Positions 1-12,171 are shown, numbered from the stretch's first letter. The stretch: 64,000 nucleotides of DNA from Myotis daubentonii (GCF_963259705.1 NC_081844.1:18399715-18463714), one strand, 5' to 3'. Notes: generated from the letters alone by a model not told the origin. Numbers and translations are program-made.

Positions 1-505
1 TTGGCTTTTAGACAATGTAATAGGTATTACAATTACGGCCTTCAGAGCATTTCTTAGGAAGAAAACTCGCTGAAGTTTTTTGGGTTTTTACACATACTTC
101 TTAAGCATCTTCTACCAGTAGAAATTCGCAGGACTTTTTTTTTTTTTTTTTTTTCCAAATTATAAGAGAAAGTTTATTTAGAAAGTTACAGGGGTAGAAG
201 AAGTGAGCCAGCTGAGCTGGGCTGCGTAGGCTCAGGAAATAAGTTACAGAAGCTAAAGAAGGGCCCTTGGAGCTTAGGAGAGAGAAAGGCAAAGGTAAGG
301 GGCCTGGGAGGGAGGGGAGGGGGAGGGGAAGGCGCCAGTGCGCCCGGAGAGGGAGGTGCTGGGTTCTTCCTCGTTAAGGTTTTAAAGACGGGCGGGGCGG
401 GGCGTTTAGGTGAGGCCTAGGGGAGGATCGAAATAGAATATGAATCAGCTTTATGCTGATGTGCCAAAATGACATTTATTCTTCCTACTTCATCCGCATG
501 ACTTT
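1..505. other. No gene seen; T run and GGGAGG-rich patch
   Basis: A 26-base T run at 127-152 is followed by a purine-rich GGGAGGGGAGGGGG segment (308-330) and a small GC-rich patch (GGGCGGGGCGGGGCG near 390). The patch could fold as a G-quadruplex, but no exon or promoter partner is visible. Confidence 0.5.
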
Positions 506-711
506 CTTTTTTTTTTTTTTTTTTTTAATTGATTTTTTTACAGAGAGGATGGGAGAGGGATAGAGAGTTAGAAACATCGATCAGCTGCCTCCTGCACACC
601 CTCTACTGGGGATGTGCCTGGAACCAAGGTACATGCCCTTGACCAGAATCGAACCTGGGACCCTCAGTCCGCAGGCCGATGCTCTATCCATTGAGCCAAA
701 CCGGTTAGGGC
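506..711 (-). mobile_element. Ves SINE
   Basis: Ves SINEs are tRNA-derived elements specific to vesper bats; the head reads CCCTAACCGGTTTGGCTCA with Pol III A and B boxes, and the tail is A-rich. This copy is complete and its tail abuts a 22-base T run. Confidence 0.95.
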
Positions 712-2424
712 TGCATGACTTTCTTGATTTGTCCAGTGTTTCTGCAGATTGACTTTGCTTATAACATCAATTAAATTCTAACAATTATTAAAGGGAGATG
801 ATGTAATGTTTACTATCCTTACAACTTACCCCAAAGGCAAGGCATAAACTGTCCACCTAGCGATGTGCCCCTGCTCTCGATACTTCTGGAATAGTACATT
901 AGGGCCTATAGACCTTCAGAAGTATGCACATTAATGCATGTCAGCCTCTGCTTTCAGCACGTCCATTCAAAGAATTCACGGGGTCAGAGGAGGAATGTAT
1001 GGTGTGGAATTCCCCAAAGCCAGATAGCATTAGCATGAGAGAAGTAGACTTGCAGTGTGGAAATTTTCTGTTTCATCATTCTTAAAGAGCTGCCTTAGAT
1101 ACTAGTCAACTTAGTGCCCGCAGTCTTTGTGCCTGGCCTACTGACAGGTTTTAGCTGGACTCTTAGGTTAACATGCTTATCTTGGCTTGGCCAAGTGCCA
1201 AAGGAGTCTTGATGTCCTAGAGGACTTGGAGTTTAATTTTTGTGGTTTTAAAACAACTTCCTGAAACTATCTACAACCTAGGGTCACCGTAAAATCCTTT
1301 TTGACGTGACTTCATAGGATGCTTCAGAAAAGTTTCACAGACGAGCCGGTACCACTCATTCATTTAAGTGGCAGTTACTGAGTGCCTCAGCCTGAACACA
1401 GACCTCCCCAAATCCTAGGCAGTGAGTGGCTTCTCAGCGAGCCTCTTCCTGAGGAAGTGGTCCTGCGTAAGAACTTGCCTGAGGTCAGCAGTTGGAGGGT
1501 GGCTGGGTGGAGATTTGGCTTTCTTCTCTTGAACTCTGCTACTGCCCTGCAGCCTCCTTTCTTCTCGGGCAGCTCACTAGAGTATGACATCACTTCCTGC
1601 GTCCAGTACTAGATCATCCCGGTGGCCTGAGTCTCCAGAGGAGCAGAGAGAGGGTGATGAGGAATTAACTAGGGCAAGAAAGACCGCCTGTCAGCAAGAC
1701 GAGAGCCTGCGGAGCCTGATGCGACCCTAGAATCCAGCTGAAGCCAGGCTGGAGCTCGGGAGCCTGCCCCAGGGAGGTGACCGTGATCTGCGTGTGAGCC
1801 TTTTTGCCCAGCAGAGAAAGGAGGCCCCGCGTTCCGGGCTGGGGACATGCGCGCGTGCGGGGAGGGCCAGGGCGAGAAAGCATGCAGTCTGGTTCCCTCC
1901 GGCCTGAGTGGAGGGCATGGCCTTCGAAGGGGGACTCGCTCGGGTGGGGTGACTGCCTTCGCTGCTGCTCAGCCAAGCATGGCCTTGAACTCCTTGCCAA
2001 GCAAGGAGTGAGCATGCAGTGTGTTGTGTTCCTTGTTCCTTCTCAAAGTGCTCTGACCTTTCTAAAGTATTTGTCTTGGATCAGAAGAAATAGTCGTCAC
2101 ATCTGTTTCTCTAACCACCGCTGGGAGAGTCTGTGCACTTTTTAAGGCCGCGAGAATGATTAGATTCGGGGCCATTTGCATAACTCGAGTTGATTTCCCC
2201 ACCTCAACATCCTTACCCTTCGTCACATCTGTTTTGCTTTCTCTTGTAAGATAACCTATTATATGTCTGAGGACAGCACCCAGACACCTTTGGAGGCGTT
2301 CTTCTGCCAACCAGTTCCCACTACAGGCAAACAAGAGCCAGAGTCGGCCCCCCGTGTTTCTCCGACCTTACGACGTGGCTCTCTCACTCACCTCTGACCT
2401 CACAGCATCCTGGTTTCTTAAAAT
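712..2424. other. Unassigned, no gene seen
   Basis: Largely unique-looking sequence with no splice-bounded open frame that I recognise. A modest GC rise occurs around 1820-1930. Open frames up to 116 codons are unremarkable at this composition. Confidence 0.5.
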
Positions 2425-2768
2425 GCCAAGTATGCTCTCACTCAGGGCCTTTGCACTGGCTGTTTCCTCTGCCTAAATTATGACTCTCTCCAGCCCTTTT
2501 CCTGCCTGACTTCTCCTTGTCATTCCAATCTTGGCTTTGGTGTCACCTCAGAGATATAGAAATTCCAGTAAACTTCTAGTCATCACTCTGGTTGAAGTTG
2601 TCACAAAGCACCAGCCATGGCTGATGGTTTTCTTGACTGTGTGTGTATTCGGTGTCTCTCACTCCCTCCATCTTAACTGCCACATGGGTTGGAAACTTGT
2701 CTGTCTGTGTCTTTGTGACACTAGGATGGTGTGTGGCACATAGTAGGTGCTCAGTAAACATCTGCTAA
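2425..2768 (+). mobile_element. L2 LINE 3' end
   Basis: CTCAGGGCCTTTGCACTGGC near the left end and GTGTGTGGCACATAGTAGGTGCTCAGTAAA at the right end are the standard L2 3' landmarks, in sense orientation and about 340 bases apart. Confidence 0.8.
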
Positions 2769-2774
2769 GACTAG

Positions 2775-2999
2775 CAGCGGTTCTCAACCTGTGGGTCGCG
2801 ACCCCTTTGGGGGTCGAACAGCCCTTTCACAGGGGTTGCCTAAATACATCCTGCATATCAGATATTTACATTACGATTCATAACAGTAGCAACATTAGAG
2901 TTATGAAGTAGCAACAAAAATAATTTTATGGTTGGGGGTCACCACAACATGAGGAACTGTATTAAAGGGTCGCGGCATTTGGAAGGTTGAGAACCACTG
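2775..2999 (+). mobile_element. SPIN-type hAT MITE
   Basis: Begins CAGCGGTTCTCAACCTGTGG with GTCGCGACCCC and ends GGAAGGTTGAGAACCACTG, the terminal inverted repeats of the SPIN (Space Invader) hAT family, which spread horizontally among tetrapods. The interior (CATTACGATTCATAACAGTA, GGTTGGGGGTCACCACAACA) matches the copy at 51.3 kb. No clean 8-bp duplication was seen. It sits directly after the 3' end of an L2 fragment. Confidence 0.88.
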
Positions 3000-4365
3000 T
3001 GCTAAGTTATCGCATGGCCCTGGGGTAGGATGCCTGGGGTTTCTGCTGCTGCATGGAAGTGTGCTACTACAGGGCAATAGTGAGAGCACAGCTTCCAAAT
3101 CACTGCACCTTGAAACGGATAGTTCGTGATGTGTCGTTGCATTGTTTGTATTGTTTAAAATTCTACGTGTAAAGGGAAATGTTTTGTATATTGTTGTGTC
3201 GCTCTATTTACACTTTGTACAAATTGAATTCATATGAAATGCTATGGTATGTACCTTGCTGAGGGGTTTTCAAAGGAACTGGGTCACTCAGTATGAAGGA
3301 TCTCAACTCTGGTGGACAGAATGACACCCTCTTCCTCATACACTTCTGTCCCTTCCCTTTCAGAAAGCGTGCCCTTAACTTACCAGGGACTCTCTGAGGG
3401 GTGGCTGTTCTCCTAGGCCTCCGAAGGGATCAGGGCTTTTGGGAACATGAAAGGCAGGGCAGCAGGTCAGGAGCCCAACAATTGGAAACGAAAGTTGTAG
3501 GAAGCGTGTTCCGTCCCAGGCTACGGAGATCAGCCTGGCTAAGTCCGGAGGCAGACAAGCAGGGACCCTCTCGGGACTGGTTCCATAGCGTGGAGTCCAT
3601 CTGTCTGAGCAGAGTCAGTCCCTGGTTCCAGGGCCTACCCATCCCTACAGCCGTTCGGTTAGTCTGCTCCCCGGATATGGGGTATAACTCCCCGGCCGGG
3701 TGGCACCTGATGCCAGGAGATCCCTGTGGACTGGAGTCCACCTGACTGAGCAGAGGGAGTCCATCCTCCGGGTGACTGGCCATCATGGTAGACCAGGTGG
3801 CTGGTAGTATCCAAGGTCAAACCCATGCCCCAGGTAGGTATTTCCCAGGTGGAAAGGGACCCGTGCTTCTGTGGCACTCCGACCACAGGATGATGGCCCA
3901 GCACAGCCCGGAGGCTAGCTGGGGTGCCTCTCACGTCCAGCTGGGAGTTCTTATCTGTCTCTCCGTGGATGGGGAACCAGCCCACCGTTCCTGGAGAGAT
4001 CCCTTTGGGTGAAACTTGACCCTGAATCCCTCAAGCTTCTTTTGCAACAGAGCCTGGTCCCACTATAAAGTGGACAATGAAGTTTGGTCAGTTAATGGCA
4101 CCCTTAAGTTTAATACTATCCTGCAGTTAAACCGGCTTTCCCATTCTCAGGGAAGTGAATGGAGAATGAGGCCTCCTGAGATCAATGTGTCTTTTCCATA
4201 CATACAGCCTGACTCGCTGAAATGACCCTCAGCCATATGCTACCTATAAACTCTATAATTGCTACAAAGTCTGAGAGAAAAATACACACAAGTGGAAAGA
4301 AACATCCCAAAAATGGATAAGTGAATTTGTCTTTTGCCAACATTTGCCAATCCTTGAGGTATTAA
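3000..4365. other. Unassigned, contains imperfect internal repeats
   Basis: GTGGA(C)TGGAGTCCA(C/T)CTG(A/T)CTGAGCAGAG occurs at about 3590 and 3727, and blocks between them partly match each other. One 69-codon frame (4016-4225) has several N-x-S/T sites, but I cannot assign it to any family. Confidence 0.4.
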
Positions 4366-4379
4366 AAACGACTGTCCTT

Positions 4380-4620
4380 GCCGAAACCGGTTTGGCTCGG
4401 TGGATAGAGCGTCGGCCTGCGGACTGAAAGGTCCCGGGTTCGATCCCAGTCAGGGGCATGTACCTGGTCTGCGGGCACTTTCCCAGTGGGGGATGTGCAG
4501 GAGGCAGCTGATCGATGTTTCTCTCTCATCGATGTTTCTGACTCTCTATCTCTCTCTCTTCCTCTCTGTAAAAAATCAATAAAATATATTTTAAAAAAAC
4601 AACAAACAAACAAACAAAAA
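4380..4620 (+). mobile_element. Ves SINE, first of a tandem pair
   Basis: Head CGAAACCGGTTTGGCTCGGT, B box GGTTCGATCCCAG, tail with AACAAACAAACAAAC. Preceded by ACGACTGTCCTTG, repeated between this copy and the next. Confidence 0.95.
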
Positions 4621-4636
4621 AAAACGACTGTCCTTG

Positions 4637-4858
4637 CCCTAACTGGTTTGGCTCAGTGGATAGAGCGTCGGCCTGCAGACTCAAGGGTCCCAGATTCGAT
4701 TCCAGTCAAGGGCATGTACCTTGGTTGTGGGCACATCCCCAGTAGAGGGTGTGCAGGAGGCAGCTGATCGATGTTTCTCTCTCATTGATGTTTCCAACTC
4801 TCCCTTCCTCTCTGTAAAAAAATCAATAAAATATATTTTTTTAAAAGAGAGAGAGAGA
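4637..4858 (+). mobile_element. Ves SINE, second of a tandem pair
   Basis: Same orientation as its neighbour. The target-site word AACGACTGTCCTTG lies at its left, and a diverged copy (AATGACTGCCTTTG) at its right, 4859-4873. Confidence 0.95.
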
Positions 4859-5492
4859 AAATGACTGCCTTTGTTTTACAAATAAAGTCTTTACAGAGAA
4901 AAAAAAAAAAAAGCATGCCCTTAATTGCCATCTGATGAAACCTGCGTTCCTCATGTGCTGTGTGAAATCCAGGAAAAGGCAAGTAGGCCACTGAGAAGAC
5001 ACTTCCTGTGGATCCAGGACCACAGCAACTGCATGTCTCTGGTCTTGGCCAAGTGTGTGCCGTCGGCCTTCTTGCCCGTCACATCTCTCTCTGGCCGTGG
5101 ATGGTTCATTTCTGTCCCGTCAGAGCCCTGCTGCTGGCGTGTCACATCCATGGACTTTACAGCTTACAGCTGGAGCAAGACCGTTGCCAGTGAGTAACGA
5201 GGAAGACCCAAGAGGCACTGTGGCATGCAGTTGTTTTCAAAAAGGGAAGATGATAGAACTTAAAAAGTAGAGCGATAACAATTTCATTTTGTTTGTTTTT
5301 TTTCTTTTCTTTTAAATTTATTTTTTATTATTGACAATATTACAGATGTCTCCCATTTTTCCTCCCTTTGGCCTCCTCCACCCAGCCCCACCCCACCCCA
5401 GGCCTTCACCACACTATTGTCTGTGTTCATGGGCTCTGCATATAAGTTCTTTGGTTAACCTCTTCCCACCCACCCCCGCAATTAGTACTTTT

Positions 5493-5711
5493 TAAAAAAT
5501 GTATATTTTTATTGATTTCAGAGAGGAAGGGAGAAGGAGAGAGAGATAGAAACATCAATGATGAGAGAGAACCACTGATCAGCTGCCTCCTGCATGCCCC
5601 CCACTGGGGATCAAGCCCGAAACCCAGGCATGTGCCCCAGGCCAGAATCGAACCTGGGACCTTTCAGCCCGCAGGCCGATGCTCTATCCGCTGAGCCAAA
5701 CTGGCTAGGGC
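5493..5711 (-). mobile_element. Ves SINE
   Basis: Tail TTTTTAAAAAATGTATATTT to head CTGAGCCAAACTGGCTAGGGC. Inserted in the bat L1 fragment. Confidence 0.95.
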
Positions 5712-5715
5712 CACA

Positions 5716-5940
5716 ATTTTTTTTTTTTAAATATATTTTATTGATTTCTCACAGAGAGCAAGGGAGAAGGGATAGAGAGCTAGAAACATCGATGAGAGAG
5801 AAACATTGATCAGCTGCCTCCTGCACACTCCCCACTGGGGAAGTGCCCGCAACCAAGGTACATGCCCTTGACGGGAATCAAACCTGGGACCCTTGAGTCC
5901 GCAGGCCGACGCTCTATCCACTGAGCAAAACCGGTTAGGG
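5716..5940 (-). mobile_element. Ves SINE
   Basis: Directly follows the previous SINE; the words CACAATTT on both sides mark its target duplication. Head AAAACCGGTTAGGGC. Confidence 0.95.
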
Positions 5941-6195
5941 CACAATTTGTACTTTTTAAGCCCTTCACCTTTTTCACCATTCTCCCCAATACCCCTCCCA
6001 CCTGGCAACTTTCAAAATGTTCTCTGTATCTATGAATCTGTTTCTCTCCTGCTTTACTTGTTTTTAGATTCAATTGTTGATAGATATGTATTTATTGCCA
6101 TTTTATTGTACATGCTTCATTTAAAATTTTATTGTACATACTTCATTTAAAATAATTTTATGATTATTAAAAATTTTTTACAAAAGTTTATTCTT

Positions 6196-6420
6196 TCTTT
6201 TTTTTTAAATATATTTTTGTATTGATTTCAGAGAAGAAGGGAGAGGGAGAGAGAAATAGAAACATCAATGATGAGAGAGAATCTTGGATCTGCTGCCTCC
6301 TGCATGGCCCCCACTGGGGATCAAGCCTGCAACCTGGGCATGTGCCCTGACTGGGAATCAAACCATTACCTCTTGGTTCATATGTCGATGCTCAACCACT
6401 GAGCCACGCTGCCTGAGCCA
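6196..6420 (-). mobile_element. Ves SINE at the poly(A) end of the TMA7 retrocopy
   Basis: Flanked by AAAAGTTTATTCTT on both sides (about 6183-6196 and 6421-6434), which is part of the retrocopy's own polyadenylation region. Diverged head (GCCACGCTGCCTGAGC). Confidence 0.9.
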
Positions 6421-6424
6421 AAAG

Positions 6425-6734
<310 letters not shown>

Positions 6735-7070
6735 GATGCCTCGATTGTTCATATTTTTATCGGTTTTTTTTTCTTCTTTTTAAAGAAAACCCTTTAACAT
6801 TTCATGTAATACTGATTTGGTGGTGATGAACTCCTTTGGCTTTTTCTTGTCTGGGAAGCTCTTTTTATCTGTCCTTCCATTCTAAATGACAGCTTTGTGG
6901 GGTAGAGTAATCTTGGTTGTAAGTGATTGCTTTTCATCACTTTGGATATTTCTTGCCATTCCCCTCTGGCCTGCAAAGTTCCTGTTGAGAAATCATCTGA
7001 TGGTCTTATGGGAGCTCCCTATACCAGTAGACAACTAACTGCTTTTCTCTTGCTGCTTTTAAGATTCTCT

Positions 7071-7258
7071 TTGCCCTGGCTGGTGTGGTTCAGTTGGTTA
7101 TGCATCGTCCTGTGCACCAAAAGGTTACTGGTTTGAACCTCGGTCAAGGGTGCGTATGGGAGGCAACCGATCAATGTTTCTCTCGCATCAATGCTTCTTT
7201 CTCTCTTTCCCTCTCCCTTCTTCTCTCTCTCTTAAATCAATAAAAACATTTTTTAAAT
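7071..7258 (+). mobile_element. Ves SINE, older subfamily
   Basis: Head CCCTGGCTGGTGTGGTTCAGTTGG in place of the CGGTTTGGCTCAG type. Tail AAATCAATAAAAACA. Confidence 0.9.
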
Positions 7259-7463
7259 ATATTTTTATTGATGTCAGAGAGGAAGGGAGAGGGAGAGATA
7301 GAAATATCAATGATGACAGAGAATTACTGATCAGTTGCCTCCTGCACACCCCACACTGGGGATCGAGCCCACAACCCAGCCACATGCCCCAACCAGGAAT
7401 CAAACCTTGACCTCTTGGTTCACAGGTTGACACTCAACCACTGAGCCACAACAGCTGGGCAAA
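7246..7463 (-). mobile_element. Ves SINE, inverted against its left neighbour
   Basis: The A-rich tails of this and the preceding SINE meet, making a roughly 400-base inverted pair inside the L1. Confidence 0.9.
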
Positions 7464-7724
7464 ACATTTTTTTTTCAAGAGTCTCTTTTTTTCTTTAACC
7501 TTTTGCATTTTAATGATGATGTGTTGTGGTGAGGGCCTCTTTTGGTTCATCTTGTTTTGGACTTTCTGCGTTTCCTGGACTTGTATGTCTATTTCCTTCA
7601 CTAGGTTAAGGAAGTTTTCTGTCATTATTTTTTCAAACAGGTTTTCGATTTCTCTTTTCTCTCATACCCCTATGATGTGAATGTTGGAATGCTTGAAGTT
7701 GACTCAGAGACTTCCTACGTTATC

Positions 7725-7935
7725 TTCATTTAAAAAAAAAATTTTTTTTATTGATTTCAGAGAGGAAGGGGGAGGGAGAGAGAGAGAAACATCAATGAGA
7801 GAGAAACACTGATCGGCTGCCTCATGCTGCCCCCTATTGGGGATAAGTCCGCATGCGCCCTGGCTGGGAATCAAACCGGCAACCTCTTGGTACATGGGTC
7901 AATGCTGAACCACTGGCCACACTGGCCAGGCTGTT
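7725..7935 (-). mobile_element. Ves SINE
   Basis: Tail AAATTTTTTTTATTGATTTC, head CCACACTGGCCAGGC; splits the older L1. Confidence 0.9.
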
Positions 7936-8045
7936 CTAATTCTTTTCCCTTCTAGAGCACTTTGTAACCCAGAATGTCATATTCCTTTTGGCTTACAAAG
8001 TCATTGCAGCTTGAGTCCACATTTGTTCTCATAGGTTTGTTTGTG

Positions 8046-8300
8046 TATATTTAACTTTTTGTTTTTTTAACTTTTTATTTTGAAGTAATCACAGATTTAC
8101 AGAAATGCTCATTAAATTGTCCATGTACACATCAGTATAGAGTATAGACTGATGGAGTCTTATTTTGTCATGGTCATTTACTATCATCATTCATTTTGAT
8201 GCCCAAATTGTCCCAGCTTTGGATAGAAAGAGTCTCTTCAAAGTAGCCTTGAGTCTGGCGTGGCGCCATCATGTTTTGAGTACTTCCTTACTTGTTGCTA
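8046..8300 (+). mobile_element. L1M-type 3' UTR fragment
   Basis: AACTTTTTATTTTGAAGTAA followed by CACAGATTTACAGAAATG and TTGATGCCCAAATTGTCCCAGC is the 3' end pattern of old mammalian L1M elements. Confidence 0.5.
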
Positions 8301-8369
8301 AAGGGTTCCATACCCGTTTCCAATGTGTTGGCCAGAGGTTCCCCCACATTGGCAAGTAATTCTTGGACA

Positions 8370-9065
8370 CCAGCTGGGTATCCTACAAGTCAACTCAATT
8401 CTGAAACTACCTCTGTAGGTAATCATCAGATCCTACAGGTTAAAGGCTCCGTCTCCTAAGACTGCACACTCCCGCCTCCCATGTCAGATACCCAGGTTCT
8501 CTGTCACCTATGCTTCTGACACTGCTATAGATGGGAGGCTCCAATGGCCCCTCTTTGGGTTTGATTAATCTGCTAGGATGACTCAGAGAACTCGGAAACA
8601 TTTCACTTGCTAGATTACTGGTTTATTATAAAAGGATGTAACTCAGGTACAACCAGATGAAAAATGCATGAGGCGAGGTATGGGGAAGGGGCACAGCTTC
8701 CCTGTCCTCTGAGCCCACACTCTCCCCCGTCTCCAGTCGTCCAACAACCCAGAGTTCTCTGAACACCCCCCTTTTGGGATTTTTTGGCGGCCTCCTTACA
8801 TAGGCACGATTGGTTATGTCACTGGCCATTGCTGACCTGTTCCACCCCAGCTCCTCTCTGCTCCCTGGGGGTCTGGAGATCGGGGTGTGTCCCCTGGCAA
8901 CCAGCTTCCACCCTCAGGTGCTGTTCCAAAGGCACCTCATTTACAAACAAAAGACACCTTCTCCAAGACGTTTAGGAGTTCTAGGCCAGAAACGGGGACA
9001 AGACCAAGTACTGTATATATTTCTAATTGTAAATCACAATATCACAGCCACCAGAACATGTTCTG
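8370..9065 (-). mobile_element. LTR-retrotransposon-like remnant
   Basis: Contains GGTTTATTATAAAAGGATG, GGTATGGGGAAGGGGCACAG and the stretch around CCCTGGCAACCAGC to AAATCACAATATCACA. This looks like an old mammalian LTR of ERVL/MaLR character. No gag, pol or env reading frame is present. Exact family not known to me. Confidence 0.4.
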
Positions 9066-10114
9066 AGCTCATGTTCTACACCCTTTGCTTCAGCCAGAAT
9101 CAGCCATTTCTCCAAGAAACCCTGGGGCTCCATTTGGAGTCGATCTTGGCCCTGAGTGTGCTCTTCGCTATTGAGGTGGTACCGCTCTGGCCGCTCTCAG
9201 GAAACAGAGCTAAAGCATATTTGTGAGTGATGCACATTCACATCTAGTTTTCCTGTATCTGTATATGTTGAAAACCATGAGTTCGTCCCACTGTATTTAA
9301 TTCTAGTTCAACACCGCAGGGTTCATTCTGTTTCTCCTCTTCACGGATTTGTAACTCCTTTTTCTGATAGTAAGAACCCTGCCCCATTCGCCTCAGCACT
9401 TTCACTTAATCAGCCGTTCCCTCCTACACGCCGTCCACCTCCCCCACTCTCCTCTCCACTCCTTGGGCTCCTGACCCACTGCTGAGGGCTCCCCCGTGAC
9501 GCCCTCCTCACCTTTCTTGGGCTCCCCCACCCAGGGCTGCGTCCCCTCCTCCAAAGACACGGCCTCCCTCTGCAGGGCTGTGAGGACCCGTGCTGAACCC
9601 TCTGCTCAGGTGCCTCGCGGGTGTCTGACTGGCTAATGGTCTGGTCTCATCTGTTCCTTGTTTAAATTATGGGGAGCAGATATTACGGCTTCCAGTGAAT
9701 GGAAGCACAAAGCTCGGCTTTTGTGAGGGTTAAACAAGTTCGCCCTCAACTCCTGGCAGCATTCCAGCATTTTGGGTGAACTGGGTAAGCAGCATTCCTG
9801 CACCCGGTACCTGCGGGCTGAGAGAAACCGACCCCGAGTCACAGCAGCCTCCATCCCCTGAGTCGCTGGCTCCTTAATGCCGTTGAGCTGTGTGATGTTG
9901 GTCACCCTGATAGGGACGCCCTTCGGCCTGGGAGTGGGTCAGTGTCCCATCCTCACCGTGCTGGCCTGTCCCTCCCAGGCACCCGCAGAGGCAGGCAGGG
10001 TCTCCATGAGTCTGAGTGTGCAGTTTGGGGAGATGCCTGTTACCAGATCCGGTTAAGGAGGCTTCTCTCTATTCCTGGTTTGTAAGGGGTTTTTTTTGTT
10101 TTTTTGTTTTTTTG
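9066..10114. other. Unassigned, no gene seen
   Basis: AT-rich to 9400, then C-rich (CTCCCCCACTCTCC) to 9560. No repeat family or exon recognised. Confidence 0.5.
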
Positions 10115-10335
10115 TTTTTTTAAATATATTTTATTGATTTTTTTACAGAGAGGAAGGGAGAGAGATAGAGAGTTAGAAACATCGATGACAGAGAAACATC
10201 GATCAGCTGCCTCCTGCACATCTCCTACTGGGGATGTGCCCGCAACCCAGGTACATGCCCTTGACCGGAATCGAACCTGGGACCTTTCAGTCCGCAGGCC
10301 AACGCTCTATCCACTGAGCCAAACCGGTTTCGGCG
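10115..10335 (-). mobile_element. Ves SINE
   Basis: Target duplication GTAAGGG(G)TTTTTT at 10082 and 10335. The tail side carries a TTTTTTTG microrepeat. Confidence 0.95.
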
Positions 10336-10376
10336 TAAGGGTTTTTTATCATGAATATTTTACTTGGTTCTATTTA

Positions 10377-10606
10377 TTTTTGCATCTTTTAAATATATGT
10401 ATTTTTATTGATTTCAAAGAAGAAGGGAGAGGGAGAGATAGAAACATCAAGGATGAGAGAGAATCACGGATCGGCTGCCTCTCGCACCCCCGCCCCTCCC
10501 CATTGGAGATCGAGCCCTCAACCCGGGCATGCGCCCTGACCAGGACTCAAACCGTGACCTCCTGGTTCATAGGCTGATGCTCAACCACGGAGCCGCACCA
10601 TCGGGC
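10377..10606 (-). mobile_element. Ves SINE, older subfamily
   Basis: Begins TTTAAATATATGTATTTTTA and ends AGCCGCACCATCGGGCT; the middle contains a CCCCGCCCCTCCCC expansion. Confidence 0.9.
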
Positions 10607-10898
10607 TCTCTTTGCATCGTCTGGGTCAGGGTTTTTCCCCTTTAGGTGACTACGGTGATTTACACGGAAAGATTTTCATCTCCATTGATGCCCATTGACG
10701 TTGACTCACTCTGACAGGTTTGAAAGTACCTGTGTGCAGAGATAAGCCTCTTGCTGATGATTCATACGCGCCCACGTGGACGCTGCTGGCTTCGTGTGCT
10801 GGTCGTTCGTGTAGCCGTTTCAGCTCACTCCGTGGTGCTTCCTGATGGAGCACCGTCCGTTTCTTTGTATGATGAGTGGGTGAGTTTTCTGTTTCTTT

Positions 10899-11107
10899 TC
10901 TTTTTTTAAATATATTTTTACTGATTTCAGAGAGGGAGAGAGAGAGAGAAACATCAATGATGAGAGTCATTGATCAGCTGCCTGCTGCACGCCCCCTACT
11001 GGGGATCGAGCTCACAACTCAGGCACGTGCCCTTGACCGGAATCGAACCTGGGACCCTTCAGCCTGCAGGCCAATGCTCTATCCACCGAGCCAAACCAGC
11101 TAGGGCT
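10899..11107 (-). mobile_element. Ves SINE
   Basis: Head GAGCCAAACCAGCTAGGGC, with GAATCGAACCTGGGACC for the B box. Confidence 0.95.
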
Positions 11108-11806
11108 AGGTGGCTTTTCTTGAGTGTCTTCTCTGAAGCAGTTGATTGGGGCTCTCTCTTCCTGGAGGGCCTGAGGGTGCTGGTCCACAGAATGTCCTCA
11201 CGGCCTCTGGGAGAACTTAGCACAAACCCCGTTTCTGGAGCGTGATTCTGCAAGGCCAGGCGCTACCCGGGGCCCCGCGAGCAGGCAGTGCCACACAGCA
11301 AGACTAGAGGGACGTGTGCCTCCGGGGCCTTGCGGGGGTGCTGGGCATTCCTGGGCCCCAACCATGACCTGAGGGGTTTTCATAGCGGCAGCCCCCAGGC
11401 ACCCAGGTGCGGGGTGCGGGCAGCAGTGTGCCCATGCTTCCCTGGGGATCTCACTGAATCCTCATGTGTGAGATTCCCAAATGAAAGACACCGGAACGAG
11501 GGTCCAGAAACTGCCCAGGCCCAGTGACATCAGAACTGACTGAGTCTGAATCACACTCTTTCCCTGACAATAAGCCTCTGCTCTGCAGCCTCTGCCAGCT
11601 CCCCAAGCCCCCCCGCCCCGGGGCAGGGGGTGGGGGTGAGGGAGGGGGCTGCAGCAGTTTCATGGCTCCCTGGTGAGTCTGGAATTGGTTTGGGAGACCT
11701 CTAACCTATTGGATGAAATGACCCCGAGAGCACCCCCAGCCCCCACAAGCTTCTGAGTCCTCCAGCCCTGGGCCTGTGTCATCCTGTCAGTGAAAAGGAG
11801 TGAATT

Positions 11807-12035
11807 GTCCTAACCGGTTTGGCTCAGTGGATAGAGCGTCGGCCTGGGGACTGAAAGGTCCCAGGTTCGATTCCGGTCAAGGGCATGTACCTTGGTTGTG
11901 GGAATATCCCCAGTGGGGAGTGTGCAGGAGGCAGCTGATCGATGTTTCTCTCTCATCGATGTTTTTCATTCTCTATCCCTCTCCCTTCCTTTCTGTAAAA
12001 AGTCAATAAAATGCTGTATATTTTTTAAAAAGAAA
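11807..12035 (+). mobile_element. Ves SINE
   Basis: Head TCCTAACCGGTTTGGCTCAG; flanked by GAGTGAATT(G/T) on both sides (11797 and 12047). Confidence 0.95.
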
Positions 12036-12171
12036 GAAAAAGGAAATGAGTGAATTTCTGAAAACATTAGAATGGTTTTTATTTAGGACCTTGCTGTCCG
12101 CCCGAGCGAAGAGCTTTGAGGAGCCTTGACAGTGCTCCGACTCTGGGAAAGTGGGGGCACTGGTGTGGAGT

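Larger units (their letters stand above)
5290..6180 (-). mobile_element. L1 3' fragment, split by two Ves SINEs
   Basis: Segments 5290-5490 (TTATTGACAATATTACAGATG) and 5941-6180 (CACCATTCTCCCCAATACCC) match the 3' region of bat L1s in reverse orientation. Two SINEs sit between them. The TMA7 pseudogene follows. Confidence 0.6.
6785..8045 (-). mobile_element. Older L1 fragment, split by Ves SINEs
   Basis: Pieces 6785-7070, 7470-7730 and 7936-8045 read as continuous L1 sequence in reverse (CTTGGTTGTAAGTGATTGCTTTTC, GTATGTCTATTTCCTTCACT, TGAATGTTGGAATGCTTGAA). No intact ORF. Confidence 0.65.

Noticed and set aside
3590..3760. CRISPR-like or ordered repeat array
   Set aside because: Only two imperfect copies; this is a eukaryotic genome and no array structure exists.
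4016..4225. Possible retroviral envelope fragment (several N-x-S/T sites)
   Set aside because: Too short, no conserved retroviral landmark, and no LTR or pol sequence found nearby.
4380..4460. tRNA gene (A and B boxes present)
   Set aside because: These are the tRNA-derived heads of Ves SINEs; they cannot fold as a functional tRNA and continue into SINE body and tail.
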